Counted from the first letter of the stretch, positions 1 through 12,880 are shown. The stretch: 64,000 bases of DNA from Xiphias gladius (GCF_016859285.1 NC_053414.1:24675530-24739529), one strand, 5' to 3'. Notes: generated from the sequence alone by a model not told the origin. Numbers and translations are program-made.

Positions 1-673
1 ATATGCATAATATAAATCTCTAGAATTTTTTTTATTTTCCTGGGAATCACCTCAAGAGTTGAGTAAATGGTTGCTGCTTTTGCAAAACAAATCCAATTTC
101 TTTTTGAAGTCATTAGGTGTATTATTTTGGAAATGTATTGCATCACTGAGATTGGATAATGAGTCTCATAAGAAAGCACAATCCATCCTGGTGGCCTTGC
201 TTCAGCCCGGTCAACACATAATAGGATAACATTTCAGCTTGTAATGGCCCAAATTGCACTCTCGAGTGTCTCATTAGAATTCAGATTTGTCTAATCAGAC
301 CAATAATCTACTTAATTCCCTGAATAACCCCAACCCTCTCCCCCTGGTGGTGATAATGGCATACCATGAAATAAGACTAGAGTGAAAAAAATGAGCCAAA
401 TTAAAGCAATAGATGTGTGGGTTGTTGCACCGGCTTGTGTTGGGGCTTGTTAAAAGCTTTTTTTTGTGTGTACACATTGTAGTTCTTATGGGCTTTGTTT
501 TCCTCAATAAAAGCTTGGTGTGGAAAGGTTTGCCCCCCCTCCTGTGTTTCCATGATCTACCTTTATAAAGATGCACATTGACGAAGGCAGACTGCTGCCA
601 TATGCTTCTCTGGTAGACGACTATCAGCACTCAGGATTATTTCATTAATGCGAGTATATCTTCCCCTGCACAG
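1..673. other. armh3 intron, no feature seen
   Basis: This is intronic sequence upstream of the first visible armh3 exon. It is AT-rich with no convincing exon, RNA gene or repeat. The short open frames on the minus strand here show no protein similarity that I recognise. Confidence 0.5.
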
Positions 674-3600
674 CTCTCATCAACCTGCTGAAGTTCCTGC
701 TGTCAAATGAGACCACACTGCTGGCCAAGCACAACATCTTTCATCTGGCCTTACTGGTGAGAAACACCACACTCGCACATACAGATACGCACACACATGC
801 ACACTCGCAGAACATGCCGACAGGAGCCTGACAGAGTACGGTCCACAATGGAAATTATCTTCAGGGAGATATGTGTATTCTCTTGTAGTAAGAGGAGAAC
901 CAGATGCTGTAACAGTGGTGCTGCTTGTAGTCCAGCTGTGCATATCTCTGAAATCACACACACACTAGAGTTTAAATGCCTTTTTATTATTCTTTTTTTT
1001 TTAAGAGGAGAGGAAAAAGCAAAACAGTATGCATTGGCAAAAACCAGTGCAGTATGAATTTAATTTCCCTTCGGCAGTCCTAATTTTAGTTTGTTTTTCT
1101 CGTGTTGGGTCTTATCTGTTTGAGAGAGAATGTGTCATTGATATATTCAGACTTAGTGTGTGTCTCCTTATCCAGGTAGTGAACCTGTTCAACATGTTCA
1201 TAACATATGGCGACACGTTCCTGCCAACCTCCAACAGCTACGACGAGCTGTACTACGAAATTGTACGAATGCACCAGGTCTTCGACAACCTTTATTGTAT
1301 GGGTACGTTAGCAGACACTGCAGTATTTAACATGACTAAAGCTGAAATTATTCCTGTAAAATTGCATATAAAAGCTGCTCTTTAAAGCAAATATAATCAC
1401 TATATTTATCTCATAGCAATGGATCAAAATGATGTCATCATGAAGAAATGTGAAATATGAAAGGGGTCGGTAGTAGTGACAAACACAGAATTATCACAGA
1501 CTCTACAGTTCCCCTCATTACTACAGAGCTTTATATTTTCTTTTAGCTCTTTGGCCCTCAACTTTATTTTTTTTGGTTCACTCTCCCCGTTCTCATTGCA
1601 TTGTTTTCGGCTGCAGAAGGCAGCTGTTTTCTGTGAAAAAGCTCCAATAAACTCACTGTAGACTACCTGCTCAGCGCCAAACAACTGACAGACACAGTTA
1701 GCGACTAGCTGGTGAACTCAGGGGAGCATTTAGCAGGTGTAAACCCAGATATATTTCTCAGGAGTTATTTGAGACCAAAAACAGAGCTAAAGAGAGAGTG
1801 AATATTGGACTTACATGCCACGTATTGCAGATTTAAATAATAATTAAAAGTAATAGCCAGGTCGAGGCCAGTATAAACAAATCAAGGCTGGTTAAGAAAA
1901 CATTGAGTTGGTTGTAATTATCTGTAACCTTCTAGAGTGGTTCAGCATAATGTAATTTGTTCTGTTTCTTTTTTTCTTTTTTTTTCAACAGAAATACAAC
2001 TTTCATTCACCAGTTAGTTCCAGTCCTTTAACTTTGCCAATTTCCCCATTGATTTTAAGCTAATGTCAAAGAAACTCAACAATTCCTTCAGATTTTTCAC
2101 ATCAAAGTCTCCCAGCTTAGTGAATTAGTAATTAGAGAATGAAAGCAGTACTTTGGTTAGAGAAGAGGAAATGAGAGCAACAGGAGACAACAGGTTAACA
2201 TGGAGGAAGTTTTGAGTTTGCGATAACTGGAGAACAGAGGAAATTAACAATAAAAGCCTGTCTCTATTATAAGGTCAATAAAGGCCACTGTATGAGAATC
2301 CGAGGTATTTGATTGACAGAAAATGTATCGCATTATTTGATCAAAATGAACTATTTTGATAATGGATTATTTCTTTAAGTCATTTATCAAGCAAAAACAC
2401 AAAATTTTCTTTAATTCCAGCTTCTCAATTGTGAGAATTTGCTACTTTTTTTCATTTTATATTATGGTAAATTGAATATCTTTGGATTTTTGACTGTTTG
2501 TTGGACAAATAAAGACATCTGAAGATGTCCCATTGGGCCCTGCGAAACTCTGGACATTTACTTTCTGGCATTTAATAGACCAAACCATCAATTGGTTAAT
2601 AGAGAGAATAAATAGAGACAATTTATCTGAAATAATTTTCAGATAAATTGACAGTGAAAATAATTATTAGTTTCAGCCTTAAAGCTGAGAGGGGAAAAGA
2701 GACATGTACAAGTGTGGCTGCACATGTATCTGATGCTGTTTGCTTCTGTCATTCTCTACCTTCCAGTTTTGAGAGTATCAACAAACACGGGCCAGTGGAA
2801 GGAGGCAGCCAGCAAAGTCACGCATGCCCTTGTCAACGTTAGGTAAAAACACACCCACACTCTTAACACACAAATACGGATTGCTAAGAGGGAGAAAAGA
2901 GTCCTATTGGATTGAAGGGAAATGCAAACTAGAATGTGAAGGAGGAAGGTCAAAATAAAGTGAATGAAGTTAAGTCTTTCAGACTGTAATTTGGGTTCTC
3001 CGTCCCCAGCCTGTTCCCTTTTTTTTTCGTCCCCTAGGCTCCTCTATTCGATAATTTTTAAGCCTTTATCTCCTTCACCCCAACCCTGCTACACACACAC
3101 ACTGTACTTTGTTTCTCCTTCAACATTTTCCCGTGTAATCCCTCTTTCCTCCTCCATCTTCTCTGAGGAAATGATCCTCTGAGGTCATCCTGGCTTGGAG
3201 GCTCGTGAGGGCACCCGAACGAGCGGGATACTCCCCATGGATTCAGCCACTCCACTGGTCTCCTGATGGAGTAGACTTCTCTGCTTAAATAGGCAGTCAC
3301 GAGGGTTGAAGGGAAGGCAGGGAGAAAGGAGTCTGAAAAAATAATATTTGAAAGAACCGATGAATAAATAAAGGCACAGAGGTATAAAGAACTCAGAGAG
3401 ACTGTGCTAAAATAAATTCAAATGAAGGGGCCGATTCCATTTCACTCCATCAGTTTTATCCTCTATACACTGGCTTCCCACCCTGAAATGACAGCAGAAT
3501 TATCACTATGGAGAATTCTCTGCATTTTTGTCACTATAATTTATTTGATATATTATGCTTTCTAACCCAGTACAAAATAAGCCATTTCATCTTGCAGCTG

Positions 3601-6600
3601 TGCTTATTGCATCGGCTTATATTTGTTCTATAAAGAAGTTTATTTCTTATAACTGAATTCTGATACTAGAAAATATTGCCTCTGAATTTACATCTGAAAT
3701 TCCCTCGTGGGCTCAAACAATATGAAGGAGGCACTGAGACAGTATTGAATAGGAATGAATAGAAATGAGTTTCGGTGTTAAACAGGCTGTGTCTAACTGG
3801 TATTGGTAAAAACTTTGCTTGTCAAAGATCTTGTCAAAATTGATCATCGCAAACATTCATACCTTGAATACTATTATTTTTTTTATATATTATTATTTTT
3901 TTATGATGGAAGGCGATGGTACACTACGTATAGGCCAAAAGTATGTAGACAGTACTTTTGGTCTTGGATTGTTTCTCAAGTTTTGTGCCAGGACCCTTGG
4001 TTCCAACGAGGCGAAATCTACAGCACTGAACAACATTTTAGACTACGTCCATGCTAAGCCATCTAATTCTCATTTACAGATTTTTCTGTTTCTGTCATTA
4101 GAGAGCAGAACAATTTTGAAATATTATTTGATTGTGACTCATCAATACTGCCTGCTAATCAAATTCATATCTGCCATTTCTTGGCTGCTGGGCTGCAGTG
4201 CTGATCAGATCGTTATTTTTTAACCGGGACATCGTCTGAGAAATAAACATAAATACAGAACAGTTTTGCTGTGAAAGTAACAGGCCACAAAAGATTGTCT
4301 ATTTACTTTACTGCTACACAATCCCAAAATGTGACCGGGCAGTCTTACGTAATGTTTTGTTAAAGCTCAGTTTTCCCAAAACACACTAAACCACCAAATT
4401 GGCGTCTTAAGATTTATCCACTTTAGAGCTTTGCAAAAAACAGTCTCCTTTTTTTTGGTGAGAACCTGACCTCAACCCCATCCAACACCTTTGGGATGAC
4501 CTGGAACATCGAGTATGAGCCAGGTCATATTACCCAACAGCTATGTTCGAGTCACTGATGTTCTTGTGACTGAAGGGGACAAAATCCCTGCAGCCATGTT
4601 CCAAATTCTTGCGGAAATTCTCCCCAGAAGAGTGGAGACCGTTGTAGCAGCAGATAAATGCAATTGGTTTTGGAATGAGATATTGGAACCGTATCTAAGT
4701 GTCCACATACTCTTGGCGATGTAGCGTACATCCTTGACTTTAGAGGAAAACGTCAATTCTGTATCATTTCAAAAGGGCTTGTATTTTTGTCTTTTAAGGG
4801 CCATCATCAACCATTTTAACCCCAAGATTGAATCGTACGCTGCCGTGAACCACATCTCCCAGCTGTCAGAGGAACAGGTAAACACAACACACTATGCCTC
4901 CTCTTACACTCTGACTAGAAGATGCTTGCAAATAATAAAGAACTTCAGTAGCATCTTGGGGCCCTTTGGGCTGATCTCTACTGAAACATCACTCTTGTCA
5001 TTTCAAAAGTAAATCTTATGAATTTTTTAGTGCACAATGGAAAACACTCGGTACCTTGAAGTGTTTGTGAAGGGGTTTGCTGCATTTTATTTTCATCAAG
5101 AAGTAGTTAGAGCTCTCTGGCAGAGATGAATGACTCAGACATTGGTTATTGTGATGAGACAACTAGAAAAGAAGTTATCATCTCACACACCACTGAGTTT
5201 AAAACTCATCACAGCTGATTCATTGCGCACAGTTCAGGCAGGTAGGAGGACCCTGTTCACAACACATATTTTAACACTGTTCATGAAAGATGGTGACAAA
5301 GATTTTTGGTCGTTGTCAATTCTGGAGAAACTGAAATGCAAAAACTTTTATACATTTCTACTAAATGTATACAGTATTCCCCTCTTACTGTACTTTCATT
5401 ACCCTAAAAGGAGAGCCTTAATTATTCTGATTATAGATTTTTTTGTGTATATTTAAAGTACAGTGAATGTTGCAGTTTCTCTGATGTCTGCAGCCACCCC
5501 TGTAGAAATAATGATAATTTATCTATGCGATAAGAGCCCCACCGCAAACACAAACACAGTGTGAGAATTGAGTCATTAAGCAAAGGGACAGCTTTTGAAA
5601 TGCTGAGTTATTCCTTCATCATTAGTGGAAAAACTTGAGCCTGGACTGGAAGGAAACCGAACTGATATGAGTGTTGCGAGCTCCATTTAAGACTTATCCT
5701 TTATGTCAAAATGGTGAGGATGGGGAAAAGGGCTGTGAGTCCTTTTTTTAACAAGCTGATAAGAGTGTGATGGATTTGGTCATTATAATGCCCAATTACC
5801 TCTCTGCTTTTATCTGCTAGATTTATTCACAACAAAGAGGGAAGGCAGAAGCTAGCTTTGGTGTCAATGAGCTGCCAGTGGTTTTTTATGATTTTTCCTT
5901 CTGTGTTATTAACACCTTTCCTATTAGATAAAGTGTCTTCATTTTTTTGAGAGTTGGTCGGTTCCAGCAGTTTTCGTTAACATTAGTACTGGTCTTCGTG
6001 CAGCTTATGTAATTTGATCACTGTCATCAAAGTTAGTGATAACACAAAAGTTGTGACCTTGTATGGAAGAAAATGGTTTAAAAATGCATTTAACAATCAA
6101 ATAGCACTAGCTGGACTAGGAGCTCTGCTTTGTAAATAATGCATTAAACAAGGTGAATGCATTTTCCTGGTAGCATATTATTGTAACAATGTTTCAGCCC
6201 ATTATCCAAGGGGTATGAAATGAAGAATAAAGTGGAAAAAACTTTTTTTTTTGTTTGTAAGTAGTTTAGCTTACGACAGTTTAGCTGGAAGTACTCATAA
6301 TGTCAAATTAAAGATGGATTAACCATCTCCAAGTTGAATACTTCAGTCAGATGTGCCTTGCAAGATTTTGTACCTATTGGTATCAGCTACGGTATATAAA
6401 GCCAGATTTATTTCCAATCCTTTGTCAATCATGTGTAAGGCAAGGCAATAAATCAATATTATCATTGACTGACTTTCAGTGGAATCACCAGCAACTGCAT
6501 TAACCATTTAGGAATTACAGCCATTTTTATACATAGCACCTCATTTTCAGAGGCTCAAAAGTAAATCAGTTTCATGGCCATGTGTGGCCTATTTCCTCGT

Positions 6601-9556
6601 TATTTCATGAAAAGTTGAGCAGAAAAAAAGGTCTGGAGTTGATTCCAAGTGTTGTATTTGCATTTGGTAGCTGTTCATGGAAACTCCCGATATGCGGTCT
6701 AAAGAGGTGTTGATGCAAAGAAGGAACAGTTTGGTACATTCTAAAAAGAAGGAATGCACTGACGAGCTCAGTAACACCGAACGGCCTAGAAGACCACGGG
6801 AGACCGCTAAAGTGGATGATCAAAGAATTCTTTCCTTTTAGTAGAGGAAAAAACCCTCACAACATCTAACCAGGTCAAGAACACTCTCGAGGAGACAGGC
6901 GTATCATTGACAAAGTCTAGAATCAAGAGACGCCTTCATGAATGTAAATGTAGAGGGTTCACCACAAGGTGCAAACCACTGGTAATACTCAAGAAAAGAA
7001 AGGCCAGATTAGACTTTGCCAGAAACCGTCTAAAAAATCCTGCCCAGTTCTGGAACAAGTTTTTTGGACATGTGAAACCAGGAGTAACTTGTACCAGAAT
7101 GATGGGAAGGGAAGTGTATGGAGAAGGAAAGGAACGGCTCATGATCCAAAGCAGCCACATCATCTGTCAAACATGGACGAGGCAGTGATATGGCATGGGC
7201 ATGTATGGCTGCCAATGGAAATGGCTCACTTGTGTTTATTACCTTCGCCAAGGAGGTTATGTGATCACCCGTGTTTGTCTGTTTGTTTTTTGTCAGCAGG
7301 ATTATGCAAAAACTACTGAACTGATTTGCACCGAACTTGGTGGAGAGATGGGGCATGGGCCAGGAAATAACCCATTAAACCCATTATAACCCATTAAATT
7401 TTGGGACAGATCCAGATTATTTAGTGTGGTGTATGTTGTTTGACATTGGCTTTGTTGGAGGTCTGTACTCTATTGAGCACATTTTCTAGTTGATGATGTA
7501 GCTGCTGATAGAAGTAGCAGGATGAATTCTGAAGTGTACAGGGCTACACTATCTGCTCAGATTCAGCCAAATGCTGCAAAAGTGACAGGACGGTGCTTCA
7601 CAGTCCAGATGGATAATGACCCAGTACTTACTGCAAAGAACTGGAATATTTTTCAATGGCCAAGTCAGTCCCCTGACCTTAACCCAACTAAATATGCTTT
7701 TCACTTACTGAAGACAAAACTGAGGGCAGAAAGACCCACAAACAAGCAGCAAACTGAAGGCTGCTGCTGTAAAGGCCTGGCAAAGCAGCTCAAGGGAGGA
7801 AACTCAGCATTTGGTGATGTCCATGGGTTCCAGACTTCAGGCAGCCATTGACTGCAAAGGATTTTCATTCAAGTCTTAAAAATAATCCTCATATTTATAA
7901 TTGTGTTGGTTTGTCCAATTACTTTTGAGCCTCTGAAAATTAGGGACTATGTATATACATGGCTGTGATCCCTAAACGCTTAATGCGATATTTTTGTTAA
8001 ACCCCTTGAACTAAAAGTGAAAGTCTACACTTCAATCACATCTTGATGGCTCTGTTTCAAATCAATTGTGGTGGTGAACAGAGGCCAAATTACAAAAATT
8101 GTGTATCTGTCTAAATACTTACGTTTCTTTTATTTCTAAAATATGGATGTTACATAGTTAGTAACAGTTCTCATGCAAGCAATCATTTTTATGGTTATAA
8201 ATGAAAAAATACACTTGTTTTTAAACATTTAGGATTCATAAAATGTTGGTGAAATTTAAAAAAAAAAATAATGCAAGATTAAATGGAGTGAACAAAGCAA
8301 AAACAAAAGACAAGTTACATCTTCCCTCTGGCTGAACAAAACAGTGCTCTCAGCAAACGGACACACACAAAAAGACGTAAAATCATCCAAAAAAAAACAG
8401 CCTCTCGCTTCTCGTATCCCACTGATCGTGGACTCAAACCTGCATTGACATGCAATAATCAACACACACGCATTCTAAAACACATTAACCACCTGCAATC
8501 CCTCAGCCTGGAGTGTTTTCATTCCCAACAGTGACACAAGAAGATGGATGATCCTCAGAAACACACAGCATTAAAATGAGCTGGTGTAGTCTGTCTGTTA
8601 CACACTGAATACAATATTAGCGTCAAAAAACACTACAGCACACAAGGCTGCTTTTGTATCGAGGATTCAAGATAAATACGATGAAAACTCCATGCACATA
8701 TTCATATCTGCCAAGCGATGCAGAAAGAAAACACCCTAAAACAGCACATGATCAAGGCTTTTCTTTCATTCTCTATTTGCTTTCCGCTATCTAAATCTTT
8801 TGCTTCTAGCCAGTTTGATATAGCCCACACTTTCTCCGCATTTCCCCCCTCCTCTTTTTTCACCTTTCCTATCCTTTGCATTTGCTGCTAGTGAGTAACA
8901 AACTTTAAGACACATTAGCTGAGGTTACAATTCAAACCAGCCTCCACATTTCCACAGAAAGGGGAGGGTAATGGAGAGCTGTGAGGGAGGAGGAGTCAGA
9001 GAGAGAGAGAGAGAGAGAGATGGGTATGAATTTTTCATCAGTGTTGAATAAAAACAGCAGCACTTTTTTCCGAGCAGTGCTTTAGATTTATTAGAGAAAA
9101 ACAAGAATGTTTTCGTACTCTTATCCCTCTGTTAATAAATTTAAAAATGATGATTCAGCTGTACAAAAGAGATACTGCCAGGGCTAAAGGAGGATGTGAT
9201 TGTGCTGTGTGTGCATAAATGCAATAAGACCTACATGTAAGTTAACATCTGTATGTTTCTGTGGATAAAAGAGGGGTGTGTTTGAGAGGAGTGTGTGTTT
9301 ATAGAGCTTCTGTGGGAAGCATTATACAATATGGCTCATGCATCTCGCTGTAAGTGTTTCATGCTGTGTGGAGTGTTGCAGGGGCATTAATAAAATAATG
9401 AAAAAGTCTGGTTAGGGGCTATTTCATGGCTGAATGGTGGAATGGCAGGGGTGCAAGTGTGGAGAATCTCTGCATAATTACCTCTGATTTCAGCCCACCT
9501 TCTTATCTCAGCTGGACTTTACTCTAGGCAGGTGTGTCCTGTGCGCTTGTGAGCAT

Positions 9557-9637
<81 letters not shown>

Positions 9638-11698
9638 ACTGTCCTATATTATACATTGCTTGATTGTATTTGTACTCTGCCCTTACAATGATGAAGTGAG
9701 TCTTTTTTAAAATTACCCTTTGATGCAAAAATGCCCTTATATTTGGGACAAAACAAACCAGGAACAAAGCAAATGAAATATGAGAAATCCATCAAGTTGT
9801 AGATCATGTCCCTCTTTGCTAAATGACCAATCATATCTCCGATAACAGTTGACGGTTTCTGATGGTTAGCAGTGAGTGACCGGAAATAACCAGATGTGAT
9901 GCTACAGTACTGCAACCCTCCACATGATCTCATGAATAAAAATGTTGTAATAAAGTATTAAACATTAATTAATATTTGACTGTTTGGGTTAAGTTCACTG
10001 TAAGATGCACTAACAACTCTGTGTGTTGTGGAGTTGGAAATTATGCAACACTAGATAATTTTCATTTTCCCATTAGGTGTTGGAGGTGGTACGATCCAAC
10101 TATGACACACTGACCCTCAAACTGCAGGATGGTTTGGACCAGTTTGAGAGATACTCAGAGCAGCCCAAAGAGGCTGCTTTCTTCAAGGAGCTGGTAAGCA
10201 GCATAAATAACCAGCAGTGCAGCAGTACATTGTGGGTGTTGAGTTTCAGGTTTTTTCTGACCCAACCCACTGTGTCGCTCTGCATAAAGTCAGGCTCACA
10301 CTGTGGAGGACACTGTATCAAAAGGGAGGGTAGTCCCTTACTTTTTTTAAAAGGAGCAAATTGGTTTTTACCCAGATTTGATGTCTCTACACACCTAAAA
10401 GTGGTTTTGTTTGCTGCCGAAACAGGTCACTGATCACTGCAGTTTACAGTATACAGGGTCTTCTTGCAAAGTTGACAGCTGAGGAAATGCATCCAGTAAT
10501 AGAAAGGGAAGAGAAATTAAATGCTGAGTGTGAACACCGAGTGAGTAAAAAAACAAAACAAAGAAACAACAAAAAAACACAGAACTCTTAAACTATAGTG
10601 TCTGCGCTGCAAATTTTATTTTTAAAATAACACTTTTACCCTGCCTTTTGTATTATTGATTATTGGTTTATAGGATTTTCACTTTTTCTGGATTAATTAA
10701 GCGCTGATAATCTCCAGAATTTATTTTGCAAAACATGAGCTGGTAACAGTGAAGTATCAGGTAAACAGTGAGATACACTCGAAACACACCACCAGCAGGA
10801 AACTATAGTGATTGACACATTACTAGTAAATGCAGAACATCTCCCAAAACAATGAACGTGTTACAGTAAAATGGTGTATTCTCTTGTTAAAGGGGTATGC
10901 CACCAATTTTGTATTGCTCTTCCATAAAGTTAGGAGCCTTGTGAGACAAAGATTAAAAAAGAGGGGTCAAGATTAATGCAGCGCAATCCCTGGTAATCAA
11001 ACTTTTAGTTCCCAATATCATTGAACCTAACCTCTAAAGATGTGAGATCCTACACTTCCCATAATGCAGCTCAACAGAGACTTACCTCCTTGACTGGTTA
11101 ATGTACACTCTACCCTCCCTGTTTGTATCACAGGCTTTCTATCAACAGTGTACAGTCTCAGGGCTGAATTGAAACGACCTGATGCCATCATCGGGGTTAT
11201 ATCCTCAGACTTGTTTATGATTTTTGTTTTTGAAACCCACAATACAAAATAAGCAGAAAAAAGAAAAATGTTGCCCAGGTTTTAGTGGAAGACAAAAATA
11301 GAAATTGATAAACTGGCCAGACTGAACTTTAAATTGTAAGACGTTTTCTGCGATTTCTGGCACATCTGCCGGCATTTAGAGTTTGTGGAGTGGGATTAAA
11401 AAAAACAGACTCGCTAACAGAGGGTTTTGCATTCTTCTGCAGCTACATTTGAATTGATTTGGGACTGCCTTTAATGTGGCGGCCCCTCAACATCAGCAAA
11501 CAACCATAAGCAGAGTGGATGTGGTGAGGTTGCTGCGACTGGGAGGGGATTAAACCTCAGTCTCTCAGCACTGGACCTGTAATAAATGTCTCTGTCTGTC
11601 TCCAGGTGCGCTCCATCAGTCTGAATGTGAGGAAGAATGTCTCCTTGAACACACTGAGTCAGGACGTCCTGCTCAAAGAGTTCTCCTCTATCTCCTGA
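674..11698 (+). CDS. armh3: Armadillo-like helical domain-containing protein 3, C-terminal part (six exons)
   Basis: This is the 3' end of the gene for ARMH3 (C10orf76). In mammals ARMH3 is a Golgi-associated armadillo-like protein that binds PI4KB and supports Golgi PI4P and GBF1 function (established knowledge). Coding exons are 674-756, 1176-1302, 2767-2842, 4799-4877, 10077-10193 and 11606-11698 (stop TGA 11696-11698). Every junction has AG/GT signals and keeps one frame, giving about 190 residues. Recognisable stretches include [57 protein letters not shown] and [20 protein letters not shown]; the protein ends in LLKEFSSIS. These belong to the conserved C-terminal DUF1741 region. The N-terminal exons lie before the window. 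The gene is followed in the same orientation by kcnip2, as in human. Introns carry two Tc1-like relics. Confidence is high because long blocks match the family. Confidence 0.95.
1495..1830 (+). repeat. Dispersed repeat copy 1 (inverted relative to 13625-13920)
   Basis: Read on +, this segment aligns by eye with the reverse complement of 13625-13920. Shared landmarks include TTGGTTCACTCTC, a GCTGCAG core, GACTAGCTGGTGAAC (here) against CAACTAGCTGGTGAAC (there), GAGCATTTAGCAG and GAGAGTGAATATTG. The copies are clearly diverged, so this is an old interspersed family rather than a local duplication. Confidence 0.6.
2320..2680. repeat. Dispersed repeat, 'ggctgcaac/taatcgatt' family copy
   Basis: The AT-rich segment ends in TAATTATTAGTTTCAGCC and contains the internal block ATATCTTTGGATTTTTGACTG. 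This layout recurs at 22380-22680, 56245-56475 and 58405-58745. It is a common short interspersed sequence of fish genomes. It has no coding capacity and its boundaries are approximate. Confidence 0.5.
3905..4740 (+). mobile_element. Tc1/mariner-like relic 1
   Basis: The left end (GGCCAAAAGTATGTAGACA near 3932) and right end (TGTCCACATACTCTTGGC near 4699) are inverted terminal repeats of a Tc1-like family. The 3' third of a Tc1-type transposase reading survives next to the right end. The interior between about 4040 and 4440 does not match what I expect of the transposase, so it is rearranged or very diverged. The element lies about 60 bases upstream of the armh3 exon at 4799. Confidence 0.75.
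4459..4690 (+). pseudogene. Tc1-like transposase fragment, degraded
   Basis: The nucleotide sequence reads like the C-terminal end of a DDE transposase: a block equivalent to PDLNP..HLWDDLE (around 4465-4510), then an open stretch with [19 protein letters not shown]. There is no intact catalytic core and no start. It is non-functional. Confidence 0.65.
6785..7850 (+). pseudogene. Broken Tc1-like transposase
   Basis: This is a Tc1-type DDE transposase, split among frames. Visible in order are a [20 protein letters not shown] N-terminal helix-turn-helix region (from about 6785), [20 protein letters not shown] (6915-6980), the [19 protein letters not shown] block, a GTAHDPK block (7135-7155), [20 protein letters not shown] (7522-7581), QMDNDP (7605-7622) and [11 protein letters not shown] (7660-7690). 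Frameshifts and a 250-base insertion at 7241 make it non-functional. Codon choice is unlike the flanking host exons. Confidence 0.85.
7241..7490 (+). mobile_element. Short non-autonomous element nested in transposase of relic 2
   Basis: The transposase reading breaks after GTGTTTATT (7240) and resumes at GATGATGTAGCTGCTGATAG (from 7492). Between these lies a segment starting ACCTTCGCCAAGGAGGTTAT and ending with a complementary TTTGTTGGAGGTC plus GAGCAC..TTCTAGT. A second copy lies at 34288-34530 in the other orientation. It is non-coding and MITE-like. The insertion post-dates relic 2. Confidence 0.75.
8999..9021. repeat. (GA)n microsatellite
   Basis: About eleven GA units in the large armh3 intron. 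Confidence 0.9.
9560..9635. repeat. (CA)n microsatellite
   Basis: An uninterrupted run of about 37 CA units in the large armh3 intron. Confidence 0.98.
10194..11605. other. Last armh3 intron
   Basis: The block 10880-11245 looks like a decayed dispersed repeat: it opens with AAAGGGGTATGCCACC and includes CACTTCCCATAATGCA, a ZNF143-like motif, at about 11052-11067. The rest shows nothing recognisable. Confidence 0.4.
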
Positions 11699-12880
11699 GA
11701 CACGCACCCCCCACCCCAACCTTCACCTCCCTTCAGATGGACATTGCATTTTATGTGCGTGTGGACATGTACACACACTTTAACAGACAAACACAAACCA
11801 GTGCAATCCTCGATTGTTCTTTCCATCTGTCATCTTGATTTCTCATCCTCTGCCTCCTGTGAACTGAAAATGGAAACCCACAGAGACGGACACACTGACA
11901 GGCTGGATGCGCCGTAAGGAAAAACCTGCTAACTTTCCAGACTTGCTTCTTTTGTGGTCGCTCACGTGTGTCTGTGTGATTCTTTAAGAAAGTGCCGGTA
12001 TTGAACCCGTATATTGGTTCCTCGTGTGCAATCTGCAGTATTGGCTAAACTGTTACCTGACACATGAAAGTTTGGATTTTAGATCGTTCAAGTCTTTTTA
12101 ACCCTTATCTTCATCTCCACCTTTTCTGCCACTGATGATGTTGTAAGTAGCTTCCGCTGTCGGACTGATTTATCTCTCCAGTAATTACAGTATTTCAGAA
12201 GATTTAGGCTTTGAGTGAAACATTATGTTCTTCCTAACAGCATTGGTAATGGTGATCCTGAGCCTTTTTTGAGTTTGAATCTCACTCTAAATCCTCTTGG
12301 ATTAGAGCCTTAACTTTTTTTTCTCATCTGAATGCTTGTTGTGTGAATGTTAACATAATTCTCTACATGTTCAAAACAAACAAGTATTTTGTATTTACGT
12401 ATTTGCTAAGGGGTAGAACATTTGAGTAACTGAGTTGAAGATGCTCTGAAGTGATAAAAACCTTTTTGTTTTTGTTGCAAACCTTTGTTTTTGAACAAAG
12501 CCATGATTAACATTCACTACTGTATATCACATAAGTAATTTCTAAATTAGTTTAACAAATTAATCCGAATGTGTTGAAGTGAGTGGCCAGTTTAGAGGGT
12601 AAACTTTTCACACAATGGTTTAGCATTATGAGTTATAAAAGTGATCATTGCTGATTTGTGTCAGTTTGGTAAAGGAAAAAGATCCATACATGCATCCATT
12701 TGAAATTTTCCTTGCTCTCTCTCGTTGATTTGAAACTTTTAACATGATTATTTTTTGACTGGAAGCAGATTTGAATTATGCAATTTCTTCAAGTGTAGGT
12801 TCGCCTGTCTTTCATCTCTAATTCCTGTAGCTATATTTATGTTTCTTTTTTAAATAAAGGTTGGTTTCCTACTACTCTAC
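11699..12880 (+). other. armh3: armh3 3'UTR
   Basis: Non-coding sequence follows the TGA and ends just after a canonical AATAAA signal at 12853-12858. No other strong signal lies closer to the stop. The T-rich sequence after 12885 fits a downstream element. The UTR limit is inferred from the signal position. Confidence 0.7.
12853..12858 (+). terminator. Poly(A) signal of armh3
   Basis: Exact AATAAA, 1155 bases after the stop codon. Confidence 0.7.

Larger units (their letters stand above)
1303..4798. other. armh3 introns between exons 1176-1302, 2767-2842 and 4799-4877
   Basis: These two introns hold a dispersed repeat at 1495-1830, another at 2320-2680 and a Tc1-like relic at 3905-4740. 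The stretch 3180-3300 is locally GC-richer but has no feature that I recognise. Nothing else is supported. Confidence 0.5.
6390..8125 (+). mobile_element. Tc1/mariner-like relic 2 with long terminal inverted repeats
   Basis: The left block 6501-6564 and right block 7917-7982 are inverted copies. They share TTTCAGAGGCTCAAAAGTAA on the left and its complement on the right, plus ACAGCCAT..TATACATAG. The right repeat runs on to about 8122 (ending near TCTAAATACTTACG), consistent with the roughly 200-base terminal repeats of this Tc1 family. The left repeat is more decayed, so its outer limit is approximate. The interior holds a broken transposase and a second element inserted into it at 7241-7490. 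Confidence 0.8.
4878..10076. other. Large armh3 intron (5.2 kb)
   Basis: The intron contains Tc1-like relic 2 (6390-8125), a short (GA)n run and a long (CA)n tract. Outside these I see only unassigned AT-rich DNA. The stretches 4878-6390 and 8130-8990 show no gene. Confidence 0.5.

Noticed and set aside
1029..1385. 118-codon open frame overlapping an armh3 exon
   Set aside because: Only the part 1176-1302 is coding. The flanks are intron that happens to stay open in this frame.
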